Notes: a model not told the origin generated them from the sequence alone. DNA of 35,235 nucleotides from Rhodobacteraceae bacterium UBA1957 (GCA_002336405.1 DDEJ01000027.1:1-35235), one strand, 5' to 3'; shown: positions 1 to 8,781, counted from the first letter of the stretch. A program made the numbers and translations.

Positions 1-633
1 TTGATCATTCTCGGTCTGATGATCGCGCTGGCGGTCAATTCTCTGCACCGCCTATTCAAGGGGGTGGTCATCTTTTTCTCACTATTGCCAATGATCGTCT
101 CGCCGTTGATTGGTTCATTGGTGCTATTTTGGATGATTGATAGCCGCGGTATTCTGGGGTCGGCCCTGCAGTGGATGGCGGGCGATCCAGACCTGTCACT
201 GAAGGCTTCCACCGGACTGACTTGGGTAATGTTGATTGTCTATGGCGTCTGGCACGCAGCCCCTTTTGCCTTTGTGGTATTTTACGCGGGCCTTCAAACC
301 CTGCCGAAAGACCAGTTAGAAAGCGCGATGATCGACGGCGCCAGCCGAGGCCAGCAAGTGCGCTATGTGGTGATCCCGCATCTGATGCCGTTGGTTACCT
401 TTGTGGCTTTGATCCAGCTGATGGATAACTTCCGCGTCTTCGAGCCGATCGTCGGGTTTAACGCCGAGGCCCACGCGACGTCTTTGTCATGGTTCATCTT
501 TAATGATCTGGGGGGCGAAACCCGATTGTTGTCCTCAGCTGCTGCCTCGTCTGTTTTGACAATCATTGGCGTGGCCATACTGCTTTCGCCGGTGCTTGTG
601 CGCACTTGGCGCGACTTTAAAGGAAAGGCGTGA
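1..633 (+). CDS. ABC transporter permease, MalF-type (5' partial)
   Basis: This is the inner-membrane permease of a carbohydrate-type (CUT1) ABC importer. The visible 210 residues hold several hydrophobic membrane segments. The EAA loop that docks the ATPase is at about residues 107-130 (ESAMIDGASRG, then VIPHLMP). MalF-type permeases are usually about 290-310 aa, so the N-terminal third lies before the window and the TTG at base 1 is probably not the true start. The stop is 3 nt before the next permease gene, so the two are co-transcribed. The substrate-binding protein and ATPase are not visible and may lie upstream. The substrate is unknown. The LacI regulator and catabolic enzymes downstream suggest a small polar or sugar-like compound, which is inference. 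Confidence 0.9.
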   Translation: MIILGLMIALAVNSLHRLFKGVVIFFSLLPMIVSPLIGSLVLFWMIDSRGILGSALQWMAGDPDLSLKASTGLTWVMLIVYGVWHAAPFAFVVFYAGLQTLPKDQLESAMIDGASRGQQVRYVVIPHLMPLVTFVALIQLMDNFRVFEPIVGFNAEAHATSLSWFIFNDLGGETRLLSSAAASSVLTIIGVAILLSPVLVRTWRDFKGKA

Positions 634-636
634 CCC

Positions 637-1518
637 GTGGCGGCAGCATCTGAAAAACGCTCTGTTGGATTGCGCCTGTTTCTGAACGGCTTTGTCGCTG
701 TTTGGCTGATCATCGCCGCATTTCCATTTTTGTGGACACTTTGGGGGTCTTTCAAGGTTGAGCTGGATTTCTTTTCCATCGCCGACTGGACCAACGCGTT
801 GACGGGTCACAGAACACAAGAGGTCTACGGCAGCTCTTTCACTGGCACCGGGTATCACGGGGCGTGGGTCCAAGAGGAGTTTTGGCGTGCCGTCATCAAC
901 ACCACAATCGTTTGTTTCTGCGTGGTTTGTACGTCGCTGACAATCGGCACTTTGGGCGGATATGCGCTGTCGCGATCAGGCTATCGCTACACGTTCTGGC
1001 TGTTGATCACAGCGTTGATTTTTCGTGCAATACCGCCAATCACCTTGGTGTCTGGCTATATGTTGCCACTGTTCGAGTGGAATTTATGGGGTATATTGCC
1101 CACTTCGATCGTGGTTCTAGTGGCGATCAACCAACCGTTTACGCTTTGGATGCTGCACTCGTTTTTTCAAAACATCCCCAAAGATTTGGACGAGTCGGCC
1201 AAAGTCGATGGCTGCACGCAGTTTGAGGCGTTTCGCTTTGTGATCATCCCGGTGATGTGGCCGGGCGTGATCACAACCGGGCTGTTCAGCTTTCTGCTGG
1301 CCTATAATGATTTTGCTGTCACCTCGATGCTACTGGCTGAAGAAAACCGCACAATGATCCCCGAAATTGCCGCTTTTCTCGGCACCACCTATACAGAAGG
1401 TAACGTGATGTTTGCCGTGGCAGCTGTGGTCTCTGCGACCGCCCCGCTGTTTGTTCTGGTTCTGCTGTTCCAACGCCAGATTGTCTCTGGGCTGACCGCC
1501 GGAGCTGTGAAAGGATAA
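637..1518 (+). CDS. ABC transporter permease, MalG-type
   Basis: This is the second permease of the same CUT1-type importer, 293 aa, a normal length for MalG-like proteins. It starts at GTG 637, 3 nt after the preceding stop. The N-terminus is a transmembrane helix (FVAVWLIIAAFPFLWTL). A periplasmic loop follows at about residues 45-85, then five more hydrophobic segments. The EAA loop begins at about residue 186 (ESAKVDGCTQFEAF, then VIIPVMWPG). It would form a heterodimeric channel with the upstream permease. The next gene begins 5 nt after the stop, tying transport to the SnoaL/HisD-like enzymes. No substrate can be read from the sequence. Confidence 0.92.
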   Translation: MAAASEKRSVGLRLFLNGFVAVWLIIAAFPFLWTLWGSFKVELDFFSIADWTNALTGHRTQEVYGSSFTGTGYHGAWVQEEFWRAVINTTIVCFCVVCTSLTIGTLGGYALSRSGYRYTFWLLITALIFRAIPPITLVSGYMLPLFEWNLWGILPTSIVVLVAINQPFTLWMLHSFFQNIPKDLDESAKVDGCTQFEAFRFVIIPVMWPGVITTGLFSFLLAYNDFAVTSMLLAEENRTMIPEIAAFLGTTYTEGNVMFAVAAVVSATAPLFVLVLLFQRQIVSGLTAGAVKG

Positions 1519-1523
1519 ATGCG

Positions 1524-2063
1524 ATGAAAGGTTCCCGCCCCGAACAAGCCGTTCTGACCCGCGACACAGATTTGTCCAAGACAGAGGCAACCCGCAACGT
1601 GATCGAGGGTATGGTCGACGGGCTCAACGATCACCAGATTGACGGTATCGGCACGTTTTTCAATGACGGCTTTCGCTGGATGGGCAATCAGGGCTGCGGC
1701 ACCAAAACCGGTTTGAAAGAGTTCCAAGATAATTGGCAGCGGCCATTTCAGGCTGCGTTTTCCGATAAGGTCTGCATTGATGAAGCGCGGCTCTATATGG
1801 GCGAATGGGCTGCAGCATTTGGCCGCCAAGAGGCCACCCATAGCGGTACGTTTCTGGGTATCCCCGCGACCGGCAAGCGGGTCGAAATCCGCTATATGGA
1901 TTTCTGGAAAGTTGTCGATGGCAAGATTATCGATAATTGGGTGAATGTCGATTTCGCCCATGTCGCCGCACAATTGGGCGTCGATTTGTTCGATGGGCAA
2001 GGCTGGGAGGCGTATGACACAGGCCTCAAACCCGCGCCCAGACCCGATAAGAAAGAGAGTTAA
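1524..2063 (+). CDS. SnoaL-like (NTF2-fold) protein, single domain
   Basis: This 179 aa protein belongs to the SnoaL-like/ester-cyclase branch of the NTF2-fold superfamily. Members are cone-shaped alpha+beta barrels that act as cyclases, isomerases, hydrolases or ligand binders. The family motifs are clear: GLKEFQDNWQ in the helix before the barrel, TFLGIPATGKRVEIRYMDF on the sheet, and DNWVNVD followed by AQLGVDLF at the end. The last block recurs in the C-terminal halves of the proteins at 3409 and 4440, so the three are paralogues. No signal peptide is seen, so it is cytoplasmic. It lies between the ABC permeases and the HisD-family dehydrogenase with gaps of only a few bases. The reaction is unknown. 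Confidence 0.85.
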   Translation: MKGSRPEQAVLTRDTDLSKTEATRNVIEGMVDGLNDHQIDGIGTFFNDGFRWMGNQGCGTKTGLKEFQDNWQRPFQAAFSDKVCIDEARLYMGEWAAAFGRQEATHSGTFLGIPATGKRVEIRYMDFWKVVDGKIIDNWVNVDFAHVAAQLGVDLFDGQGWEAYDTGLKPAPRPDKKES

Positions 2064-2066
2064 GAC

Positions 2067-3401
2067 ATGAGCATTACCTATCTAAAGCGCGGCAAACCCG
2101 ATGTGGAACGGGCTGAAGATGACGCCAAAACCCGTCAGATCGTCGAGACCACGCTGGCCGATGTCGCTGCCAATGGTGACGCCGCCGTGCGCGCCCTATC
2201 AGAAAAGTTTGATGGCTATTCCCCAACCACGTTCCGCCTAACCAAAGCAGACATTGCCGATCTGATTGCCCAGCTAACACCACGCGAACTGGCCGATATC
2301 AAATTTGCACAAGAACAGGTCCGCAACTTTGCCCGAGCCCAGCGCGGTTCGATGCTGGATATCGAGGTGGAAACCCTGCCCGGTGTGATCTTGGGTCATA
2401 AGAATATCCCCGTGCAATCGGTTGGATGCTATGTGCCGGGCGGAAAGTTTCCGATGGTGGCGTCAGCGCATATGTCGGTGGCCACTGCAAGTGTTGCCGG
2501 CGTGCCGCGGATTATCGCCAGCACCCCACCCTTTCAAGGCAAACCGAACCCGGGCGTGATCGCAGCGATGCATTTCGGGGGCGCGCATGAGATCTATGTG
2601 CTGGGCGGCATTCAGGGTGTGGCGGCAATGGCACTGGGCACCGAAACAATTGAGCCCGTGCATATGTTGGTAGGTCCCGGCAATGCGTACGTTGCCGAAG
2701 CCAAACGCCAGCTCTACGGTCGCGTCGGCATTGATCTATTCGCCGGCCCGACCGAAACCATGATAATCGCCGATGAGACTGTCGATGCCGAGCTCTGCGC
2801 CACCGATCTTTTGGGGCAGGCCGAACATGGCTATAATTCTCCTGCGGTTCTGCTCACCAACAGCACCAAGTTGGCTCAGGAAACCCTAGCCGAAATTGAC
2901 CGTATTCTCGACATACTGCCCACGGCCGAGACCGCCCGCGCCAGTTGGCGGGATTATGGCGAGGTCATTGTCTGTGACAGCTATGATGAAATGCTCGCTG
3001 TGGCAGATGATATTGCCTCAGAGCATGTGCAGGTCATGACCGACCGTGACGATTGGTTTCTTGAACACATGACCTGCTATGGGGCGCTGTTTCTCGGGGC
3101 CCGCACCAATGTCGCCAATGGCGATAAGGTTATCGGCACCAACCACACATTGCCCACCAAGAAGGCCGGTCGCTATACTGGCGGGCTTTGGGTTGGCAAG
3201 TTTCTAAAAACCCACAGCTATCAAAAGATCACCACAGATGAGGCGGCCGCTAGCATCGGCGCTTATGGATCGCGACTGTGCGTGCTTGAGGGCTTTGTCG
3301 GCCATGCCGAACAATGCAATGTCAGGGTCCGGCGCTATGGCGGGCAAAACATTCCCTATGGCGCTGCGGCCCCACATCTTGACGATATAGCCGAAGGCTG
3401 A
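2067..3401 (+). CDS. Histidinol dehydrogenase family protein (HpsN-like)
   Basis: This is a zinc- and NAD-dependent dehydrogenase of the HisD superfamily, 444 aa. HisD oxidises L-histidinol to histidine, while HpsN relatives oxidise alcohols such as 2,3-dihydroxypropane-1-sulfonate to the acid. Zinc ligands corresponding to HisD are present: Q251 and H254 ([10 protein letters not shown]), D353 ([13 protein letters not shown]) and H413 (GFVGHAEQ). The catalytic Glu-His pair is E319-H320 (ASEHVQV). No other histidine-biosynthesis gene is nearby, and the opening and the GCYVPGG segment recall HpsN-type proteins more than HisD. It sits 3 nt after a SnoaL-like gene in a transporter operon, so a catabolic alcohol-to-acid oxidation is more likely than histidine synthesis. 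The true substrate is not known. Confidence 0.9.
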   Translation: MSITYLKRGKPDVERAEDDAKTRQIVETTLADVAANGDAAVRALSEKFDGYSPTTFRLTKADIADLIAQLTPRELADIKFAQEQVRNFARAQRGSMLDIEVETLPGVILGHKNIPVQSVGCYVPGGKFPMVASAHMSVATASVAGVPRIIASTPPFQGKPNPGVIAAMHFGGAHEIYVLGGIQGVAAMALGTETIEPVHMLVGPGNAYVAEAKRQLYGRVGIDLFAGPTETMIIADETVDAELCATDLLGQAEHGYNSPAVLLTNSTKLAQETLAEIDRILDILPTAETARASWRDYGEVIVCDSYDEMLAVADDIASEHVQVMTDRDDWFLEHMTCYGALFLGARTNVANGDKVIGTNHTLPTKKAGRYTGGLWVGKFLKTHSYQKITTDEAAASIGAYGSRLCVLEGFVGHAEQCNVRVRRYGGQNIPYGAAAPHLDDIAEG

Positions 3402-3408
3402 GGTTGGG

Positions 3409-4428
3409 GTGGGTACACAGGCAAACAAGGATCAGATCTTGGCATTCTGGGCCGCCCTAGATGCAGCTGAGGCCGCTGAAATCGTCTCGGTTTGCAACAA
3501 ACATCTGGCGCCAGACTTTATCTGGCGAGGCCCTGCTCCACTGTCTTTGCAAACCAGCCCTAAAGCTGTTGCCGACAGCTTTTGGCACCCCCTTAAGCAG
3601 GCGATTCCAGACCTGAAGCGTGAGATCCATATGATCTTTGGCGGCACATCCTCAGGACGGGTTGACGGTGGTCAAGACGGTGAAAACTGGGTCTGTGGTA
3701 CTGGGTATCTGACCGGACAGGCCGAGGGTGAATTTCTCAACATACCGACAACACAGCAACGCTTACGACTGCGCTGGGGGGCGTTTTACAAGCTGAGACA
3801 AGGCCAGATCGTTGAAAGCCAGATGCTGATTGATTTTGTTGACTGGTTTGACCAAATTGGCCTGCCCGTCTTGCCAAAATCACTTGGCATCTCACATGTC
3901 TATCCGCCACCGACTGCCTTTGACGGCGTGATGGCACACCCGCAAGACCCGGCCCAAACTGCCGAGACGCTGCATTTGGGCCGCCAGCTTCTTTACGGTG
4001 GTCTGAACCTTTATGACACCGCACAGCTGTCCAGCATGGGTATGGCGGGTTTTTTTCACCCCAATATCAAATGGTACGGGCCCGGAGGGATTGGCGCCTG
4101 CTTTAGTCTGGCCGAGTTTGAGACGCTGCACCAGCGGCCGTGGCTCGCGGCCTTTCCGGACCGAAAGGTGCAAGACTTAGATGCGCTCATTGCCGAGGGG
4201 GCTCTGCTCGGGGCTGCGGGCGTCGCAGGGGTGCGTGCCACCCAGTCAGGTGCTTACCTCACCGCGCCGGCCAGCGGCAAACAGCTCCAGATCAGCGGCT
4301 TGGATTTTTGGCTGCGACAGGGGGATAAATTCACCGAAAACTGGGTTTTTGTCGATATGATTGATCTGTTCGCCCAGATGGGTCAGGATTTATTCGCCCA
4401 ATTGCACAGGCGTGCCCAACCCGACTGA
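3409..4428 (+). CDS. Tandem SnoaL-like protein A
   Basis: This 339 aa protein has two SnoaL/NTF2-like domains, at about residues 1-160 and 185-335. The N-terminal half ends with a decayed form of the family block (GAFYKLRQGQIVES...LIDF). The C-terminal half keeps the canonical form (LDFWLRQGDKFTENWVFVD, then QMGQDLF). A distinctive KWYGPGGIG segment precedes the second helix and recurs in the next gene (NWYGPAGIG). The start is GTG 3409, chosen because GAGG at 3400-3403 lies 5 nt upstream. The gap from the HisD-like gene is 7 nt and to the next gene 11 nt. Its function is unknown; a cyclase, isomerase or hydratase acting with the neighbouring dehydrogenase is a guess from the family. Confidence 0.82.
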   Translation: MGTQANKDQILAFWAALDAAEAAEIVSVCNKHLAPDFIWRGPAPLSLQTSPKAVADSFWHPLKQAIPDLKREIHMIFGGTSSGRVDGGQDGENWVCGTGYLTGQAEGEFLNIPTTQQRLRLRWGAFYKLRQGQIVESQMLIDFVDWFDQIGLPVLPKSLGISHVYPPPTAFDGVMAHPQDPAQTAETLHLGRQLLYGGLNLYDTAQLSSMGMAGFFHPNIKWYGPGGIGACFSLAEFETLHQRPWLAAFPDRKVQDLDALIAEGALLGAAGVAGVRATQSGAYLTAPASGKQLQISGLDFWLRQGDKFTENWVFVDMIDLFAQMGQDLFAQLHRRAQPD

Positions 4429-4439
4429 AAGGGAACACA

Positions 4440-5501
4440 ATGACCCCACAAACCCAAAGTCTTGCAGAGCAAAACAAAGCCCAACTCGCACCGTTACGAG
4501 CGGCGATGTATGACTTTTCCCATATGGGTGTGCGCGCCGCATTAACCGCGATCAGCAGCCCCGACGCTGTGTTTCATGCTTGCCACCCGTTTGGAGACCT
4601 GCACGGCGCAGAAGCCTTTTATGACACGCTGTACGGGCCACTGTTTGGTGCAGTGCCGGATTTGGAGCGGCGCGATTATATCGTGACCGCAGGCCCTACT
4701 GTCGAAGGGGCCAATTGGGTGGGCTGCGCCGGATCTTACATGGGCCGTTTTACCGCTCCATGGCTGGATATCCCCCCCACCGGCCATCTGATGCATATGC
4801 GGTTTCACGAGTTTTACCGGTTTGAGGGCGGCCAATTGGTCGAGATGCACTGTCTATGGGACCTGCCCGAGGTGATGATGCAGGCCAAGGCCTGGCCACT
4901 TTCGTCCTCCTTGGGGCGTGAGTGGCACGTTCCCGGCCCCGCCACACAAGATGGGCTGGTCACAAGCCCCTATGACGACACAACCAGCCGCGCCAGCTGT
5001 GATCTGGTGATGCAAGCGCTGACTTTCATGAAAAAATATCCTGCGCAGGGTGGCCCTGAAGTAATGGAGATGCCGCGGTTTTGGCACCCCAAGTTTAACT
5101 GGTACGGTCCAGCCGGTATTGGCAGCGCCCGCGGGATAAAGGGTTTTCGCGACTGGCACCAAATTCCGTTTATCACCGCCATGCCAGATCGTGGCCTTTA
5201 CCCAGATGAGACGTCCGCGCATTTTTTCGCTGAGGGGCCCTTTGTCGCCGTGACAGGCTGGCCGAATATGGCGCAAACTATCAGCCATTCAGGGTGGCTG
5301 GGAATTGCGCCTGCCAACACCAAGATTACCCTGCGCAGTCTCGATTTCTGGCGCGTCGAGGCCGGGAAAATTCGTGAAAACTGGGTTTTGGTGGACCTGC
5401 TACACGTCTATGATCAAATTGGCATTGATACGTTTGCTCGGATGCGGGAATTTAATAAATCTCGCGCAGGATTTGACCCTGACACCGGTCGGGCATTGTG
5501 A
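4440..5501 (+). CDS. Tandem SnoaL-like protein B
   Basis: This 353 aa protein is a second two-domain SnoaL-like protein and a paralogue of the preceding one. The C-terminal domain repeats the landmarks FNWYGPAGIGSARG, LDFWRVEAGKIRENWVLVD and QIGIDTF. The N-terminal domain keeps a LDIPPTGHLMHMRFHEFYRF strand but its last block has drifted (VEMHCLWDLPEVMMQ). ATG 4440 follows AAGGGAA at about 7 nt. The two homologous genes probably arose by duplication of an already fused gene and may form a hetero-oligomer, which is inference. No membrane segment or signal peptide is seen. No substrate is assigned. Confidence 0.82.
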   Translation: MTPQTQSLAEQNKAQLAPLRAAMYDFSHMGVRAALTAISSPDAVFHACHPFGDLHGAEAFYDTLYGPLFGAVPDLERRDYIVTAGPTVEGANWVGCAGSYMGRFTAPWLDIPPTGHLMHMRFHEFYRFEGGQLVEMHCLWDLPEVMMQAKAWPLSSSLGREWHVPGPATQDGLVTSPYDDTTSRASCDLVMQALTFMKKYPAQGGPEVMEMPRFWHPKFNWYGPAGIGSARGIKGFRDWHQIPFITAMPDRGLYPDETSAHFFAEGPFVAVTGWPNMAQTISHSGWLGIAPANTKITLRSLDFWRVEAGKIRENWVLVDLLHVYDQIGIDTFARMREFNKSRAGFDPDTGRAL

Positions 5502-5568
5502 TGCCGGGTGTGATACCACAGACCGCTGGGCCTGCTAAAACCGGCATATTCAACGAAAGGGCGCAGCG

Positions 5569-6585
5569 ATGAAAGGTGACAGAGTGACCTCAACCCAAGT
5601 AGCCGAGCACGCTGGCGTATCGCAAGCAGCAGTCAGCCGGGTGTTTACCCCAGGGGCCTCAGCCTCGTTAAAAATAACCGATAAAGTACGCAAGGCCGCC
5701 ACCGAGCTTGGGTATCGACCCAATGTTTTGGCGCGTTCTCTAATCACCGGCAAAACCCACATTATCGGACTGGTTGTGGCCTATCTGGAAAACCAATTCT
5801 ATCCCGAAGCGATTGAAAAACTCTCAAAAATACTGCAAATGCACGGCTATCATGTTTTGGTTTTCATGGCCTCAAACGACGAAAAGACCAATCAAACTGT
5901 GATCGATGAACTGCTTGATTATCAGGTTGACGGCATCATTACGGCCTCGGTTAGCATGTCGAACGCGCTGACTGCGCGCTGCGAGGCGGCGGGCATTCCG
6001 ATCATTCTATTCAACCGTCTACAGGATGATGAACGGCTCTCAGGCGTCAGTTCAGATAATTTTCGCGGTGGCTATAAACTGGCTGAATTCCTGGTTGCGG
6101 CCGGTCATCAGCGCATTGCACATATCGCCGGATGGAAAGGAGCCTCGACCCAACGCGACCGGGAAGCGGGCTTTATAAGCGGATTGGCAGCGCATGATAT
6201 GGCACTTTTTGGCAGAACAGAGGGCAATTTCCACTACGAGCAGGCCCAACAGGCAGCGCGCGATCTACTTGCCAAAGAAGAACGTCCCGATGCGGTTTTT
6301 GTCGCCAATGATCACATGGCGTTTGCGGCAATGGATGTGGCGCGGTTTGAGCTTGGATTGCGTATCCCCGAAGATGTCTCATTTGTTGGCTATGACGACG
6401 TCGCACTGGCCGCATGGCCCAGCTATAACCTGACCACCGTTCGCCAGCCAGCCAACCGCATGGTCACTGAGACGGTCCAGATGCTGTTGGCCCGGATCGA
6501 TAACCCCGATGCCACTCCCCGACGTATCTCAATCGACGGGCCACTGATTATCCGCGGCTCTTCCAAGCATCCAGAGGAACCCTAA
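5569..6585 (+). CDS. LacI/GalR-family transcriptional regulator
   Basis: This 338 aa repressor-type regulator has an N-terminal LacI helix-turn-helix at about residues 8-27 (TSTQVAEHAGVSQAAVSRVF), a hinge, and a periplasmic-binding-protein-like effector domain (IIGLVVAYLENQFYPEAIE, FVANDHMAFAAMD, VSFVGYDDVALAAW). ATG 5569 follows GAAAGG. A 67 nt gap separates it from tandem SnoaL protein B, and only 1 nt separates it from the next SnoaL gene, so it is embedded in the operon. LacI proteins usually sense a sugar-like ligand and repress the local transport and catabolic genes. The ligand here is presumably the ABC substrate or a metabolite of it. I found no convincing operator palindrome in the window; the main promoter is probably upstream of base 1. 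Confidence 0.93.
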   Translation: MKGDRVTSTQVAEHAGVSQAAVSRVFTPGASASLKITDKVRKAATELGYRPNVLARSLITGKTHIIGLVVAYLENQFYPEAIEKLSKILQMHGYHVLVFMASNDEKTNQTVIDELLDYQVDGIITASVSMSNALTARCEAAGIPIILFNRLQDDERLSGVSSDNFRGGYKLAEFLVAAGHQRIAHIAGWKGASTQRDREAGFISGLAAHDMALFGRTEGNFHYEQAQQAARDLLAKEERPDAVFVANDHMAFAAMDVARFELGLRIPEDVSFVGYDDVALAAWPSYNLTTVRQPANRMVTETVQMLLARIDNPDATPRRISIDGPLIIRGSSKHPEEP

Positions 6586-6586
6586 A

Positions 6587-7555
6587 ATGCAAGGTTTTGA
6601 TCCCAAATTCAAAGACTTTCCTGACTATATTATCGGCATTACCAAAGAAATTTGGGAAGACCGCGGTATTGCCACACTGCACGAATACTATGCCAAAGAT
6701 ATCGTTGTGCGGATGCCCAGCGGCGTCTCAACCGGCAATCAGGGCGTGATCGGCGCAACCATGGCGACCTTGGCTGAGTTTCCCGATCGCAAACTGCTGG
6801 GTGAAGACGTGATCTGGTCTGGAACACCCGAAACTGGCATGCTGAGTTCGCACCGTATCCTGTCTACGGCGACCCACCTTGGCGATGGCGGCTTTGGCGC
6901 GGCCACCGGCAAGCCGCTGGTCTACCGGATCATTGCCGATTGCCACGCCCGCAATAACGCCATTGATGATGAATGGCTGGTGCGCGACCAAGGCGCGATC
7001 GTGCGGCAAATGGGATGGGAGGCAAAAGCCTATGCAGCTGATCTAATTGCCCGCGAAGGCGGCCCCGCGGCCGCCACTCAGCCGCTGTGCCCCAAGACCG
7101 ATATCCAAGGGCCTTATAAGGGCCGGGGCAACGACAATGAATGGGGCGTAAAATACGCCGCCATCCTGGAGCGGATCATGGCGGCCGACCTGTCGGTTAT
7201 TCCCGCCGAATATGATCGTGCGGTGCAATGCGAATACCCAGGCGGGATCACCGCCTATGGACCGGACGCTGCCGACCGGTTTTGGATGGCGCTGCGGGCC
7301 GCGCTGCCCAATGCAATCTTTCAAATTGACCACCAAATTGGGCGTGAAGATGCCATGATGCAGCCCCGTGCCGCGCTGCGCTGGAGTCTGAGCGGCACCC
7401 ATGATGGCTGGGGGATGTTCGGCCCTCCCACCGGGGCTAAAATTTACCTACTGGGCATATGCCACGCCGAATTTGGGCCACGGGGTCTGCGGCGCGAATA
7501 CGCGTTATTTGATGAAACCTCGGTTTGGAAGCAAATTTTGCTGCATACCGGATGA
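6587..7555 (+). CDS. Tandem SnoaL-like protein C
   Basis: This 322 aa protein has two NTF2-like halves, at about residues 5-150 and 185-320. The N-terminal part (IATLHEYYAKDIVVRMP, then STGNQGVIGATMATLAEFPD) is typical of SnoaL-like proteins. The second half contains AQ/RAALPNAIFQIDH-like spacing and GMFGPPTGAKIYLLGICHAEF, the family's 'G-P-P-T-G-K' strand. It is more distant from proteins A and B than they are from each other, and lacks their ENWV-x-VD block. ATG 6587 is 1 nt after the LacI stop, implying translational coupling. The gap to the methyltransferase-like gene is 92 nt. No substrate is recognised. It is probably an enzyme or accessory protein acting in the same pathway. Confidence 0.78.
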   Translation: MQGFDPKFKDFPDYIIGITKEIWEDRGIATLHEYYAKDIVVRMPSGVSTGNQGVIGATMATLAEFPDRKLLGEDVIWSGTPETGMLSSHRILSTATHLGDGGFGAATGKPLVYRIIADCHARNNAIDDEWLVRDQGAIVRQMGWEAKAYAADLIAREGGPAAATQPLCPKTDIQGPYKGRGNDNEWGVKYAAILERIMAADLSVIPAEYDRAVQCEYPGGITAYGPDAADRFWMALRAALPNAIFQIDHQIGREDAMMQPRAALRWSLSGTHDGWGMFGPPTGAKIYLLGICHAEFGPRGLRREYALFDETSVWKQILLHTG

Positions 7556-7610
7556 CACAATCGGCATGAAGACCCGTGCGCGACCACGGGCGATTAAGGG
7601 AGAGACTGCA

Positions 7611-7655
7611 ATGAACAACCAAGAGACACATCACCGGAGCACTGACCATGTCTAA
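7611..7655 (+). CDS. Possible 14-codon leader ORF upstream of the MetE-like gene
   Basis: ATG 7611 follows a strong ribosome-binding site (AAGGGAGA, about 8 nt upstream) and opens a reading frame of 14 codons. Its TAA stop (7653-7655) lies just inside the start of the MetE-like gene (ATG 7648). The peptide (MNNQETHHRSTDHV) has three histidines and no other clear bias. Ribosomes ending here could restart at 7648, so this may be a translational-coupling leader. It may equally be a chance ORF using the real gene's upstream region. There is no direct evidence of expression. Confidence 0.3.
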   Translation: MNNQETHHRSTDHV

Positions 7656-8781
7656 AATTGCCACCACTCATGTCGGGTCTTTGCCACGCACACAAGACGT
7701 GGTCGATTTTATCTTTGCTCGCGAACGTGAAGAACCATTTGATCAAGCTGATTTTGACCGGACAATGCGCGCAGCTGTGGCCAAAACCGTGGCCAAACAA
7801 GTGGCATCCGGGATCGATATCGTCAGCGACGGCGAAACCTCTAAGATATCCTATGCGACCTATGTGAAGGACCGCTATACGGGCTTTTCCGGTGACAGTC
7901 CGCGCAATGCCCCCGCCGATTTAAAAATGTTCCCCGGCTTTTTGCAGCGGCTCGCCAACGATGGCGGCACACCGCAATACGCCCGTCCAATGTGCACCGG
8001 CGATGTGCGCTCCAAAGGGCAGGGAGAATTGGGGAAAGACATTGCCAACCTGCAGGCAGCGATGACACAAAACGGTGTAAAACGTGGCTTTATGAACGCC
8101 GCCTCGCCGGGGGTAATCTCGCTATTTTTACAGAATGATTTCTACAAATCCCGCGAAGCCTATCTGGCTGCTCTGGCAGATGCGATGCGCGATGAATATG
8201 AGGCCATCGTCGGCGCAGGCCTTGATCTGCAACTCGATTGTCCTGATCTGGCATTATCGCGTCACATGCTTTTTACCGACCTCAGCGATGCAGAGTTTGT
8301 TAAAATTGCTGACAGCCATGTCGAGGCATTGAACCACGCGTTGGAAAATATTCCAGCCGAAAAAGTGCGGCTGCATATCTGCTGGGGCAACTATGAGGGG
8401 CCGCACTGCTGCGATATTCCAATGGACACTATGTTCTCGACCCTGATGCGGGCCAAACCAAGCTATGTCTTGTTCGAAACCTCGAACCCGCGTCATGCCC
8501 ATGAATGGGCCACATTCCGTGACCGCAAATCCGAGATACCGGATACGAAAATACTGGTGCCTGGGGTGGTGGATACGACAACAAATTTCGTCGAGCACCC
8601 GGAACTGGTAGCGCAGCGGATCGAACGCTTTGTCGATATTGTCGGAACGGAGCGGGTGATTGCCGGATCGGATTGCGGGTTTGGTACATTTGCCGGCTTT
8701 GGCGCCGTCGATCCCGATATCGCATATGCCAAGTTAAGCGCGCTTTCAGAAGGTGCCGCACTGGCCAGCAACCGCTTGTGA
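7648..8781 (+). CDS. MetE C-terminal-type zinc methyltransferase family protein
   Basis: This 377 aa protein corresponds to the catalytic (C-terminal) domain of cobalamin-independent methionine synthase, without the N-terminal folate-binding half of full MetE (about 750 aa). It opens with the family signature TTHVGSLPRT. The zinc ligands are all present: H243 and C245 (RLHICWGN), E277 (LFETSN) and C343 (GSDCGFGTF). Short MetE-like proteins include core methionine synthases, thiol methyltransferases and epoxyalkane:coenzyme M transferases. They share zinc activation of a thiol or related nucleophile. Its position after three SnoaL genes and before a flavoprotein suggests catabolic C-S or C-O chemistry rather than methionine synthesis, but this is inference. 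CGGAG lies about 11 nt before ATG 7648. Confidence 0.88.
   Translation: MSKIATTHVGSLPRTQDVVDFIFAREREEPFDQADFDRTMRAAVAKTVAKQVASGIDIVSDGETSKISYATYVKDRYTGFSGDSPRNAPADLKMFPGFLQRLANDGGTPQYARPMCTGDVRSKGQGELGKDIANLQAAMTQNGVKRGFMNAASPGVISLFLQNDFYKSREAYLAALADAMRDEYEAIVGAGLDLQLDCPDLALSRHMLFTDLSDAEFVKIADSHVEALNHALENIPAEKVRLHICWGNYEGPHCCDIPMDTMFSTLMRAKPSYVLFETSNPRHAHEWATFRDRKSEIPDTKILVPGVVDTTTNFVEHPELVAQRIERFVDIVGTERVIAGSDCGFGTFAGFGAVDPDIAYAKLSALSEGAALASNRL

Noticed and set aside
5507..5546. TGCCGG...CCGGCA inverted repeat before lacI as a LacI operator
   Set aside because: Arms are short, the spacer is nearly 30 nt and it does not resemble a LacI-type central-CG palindrome.
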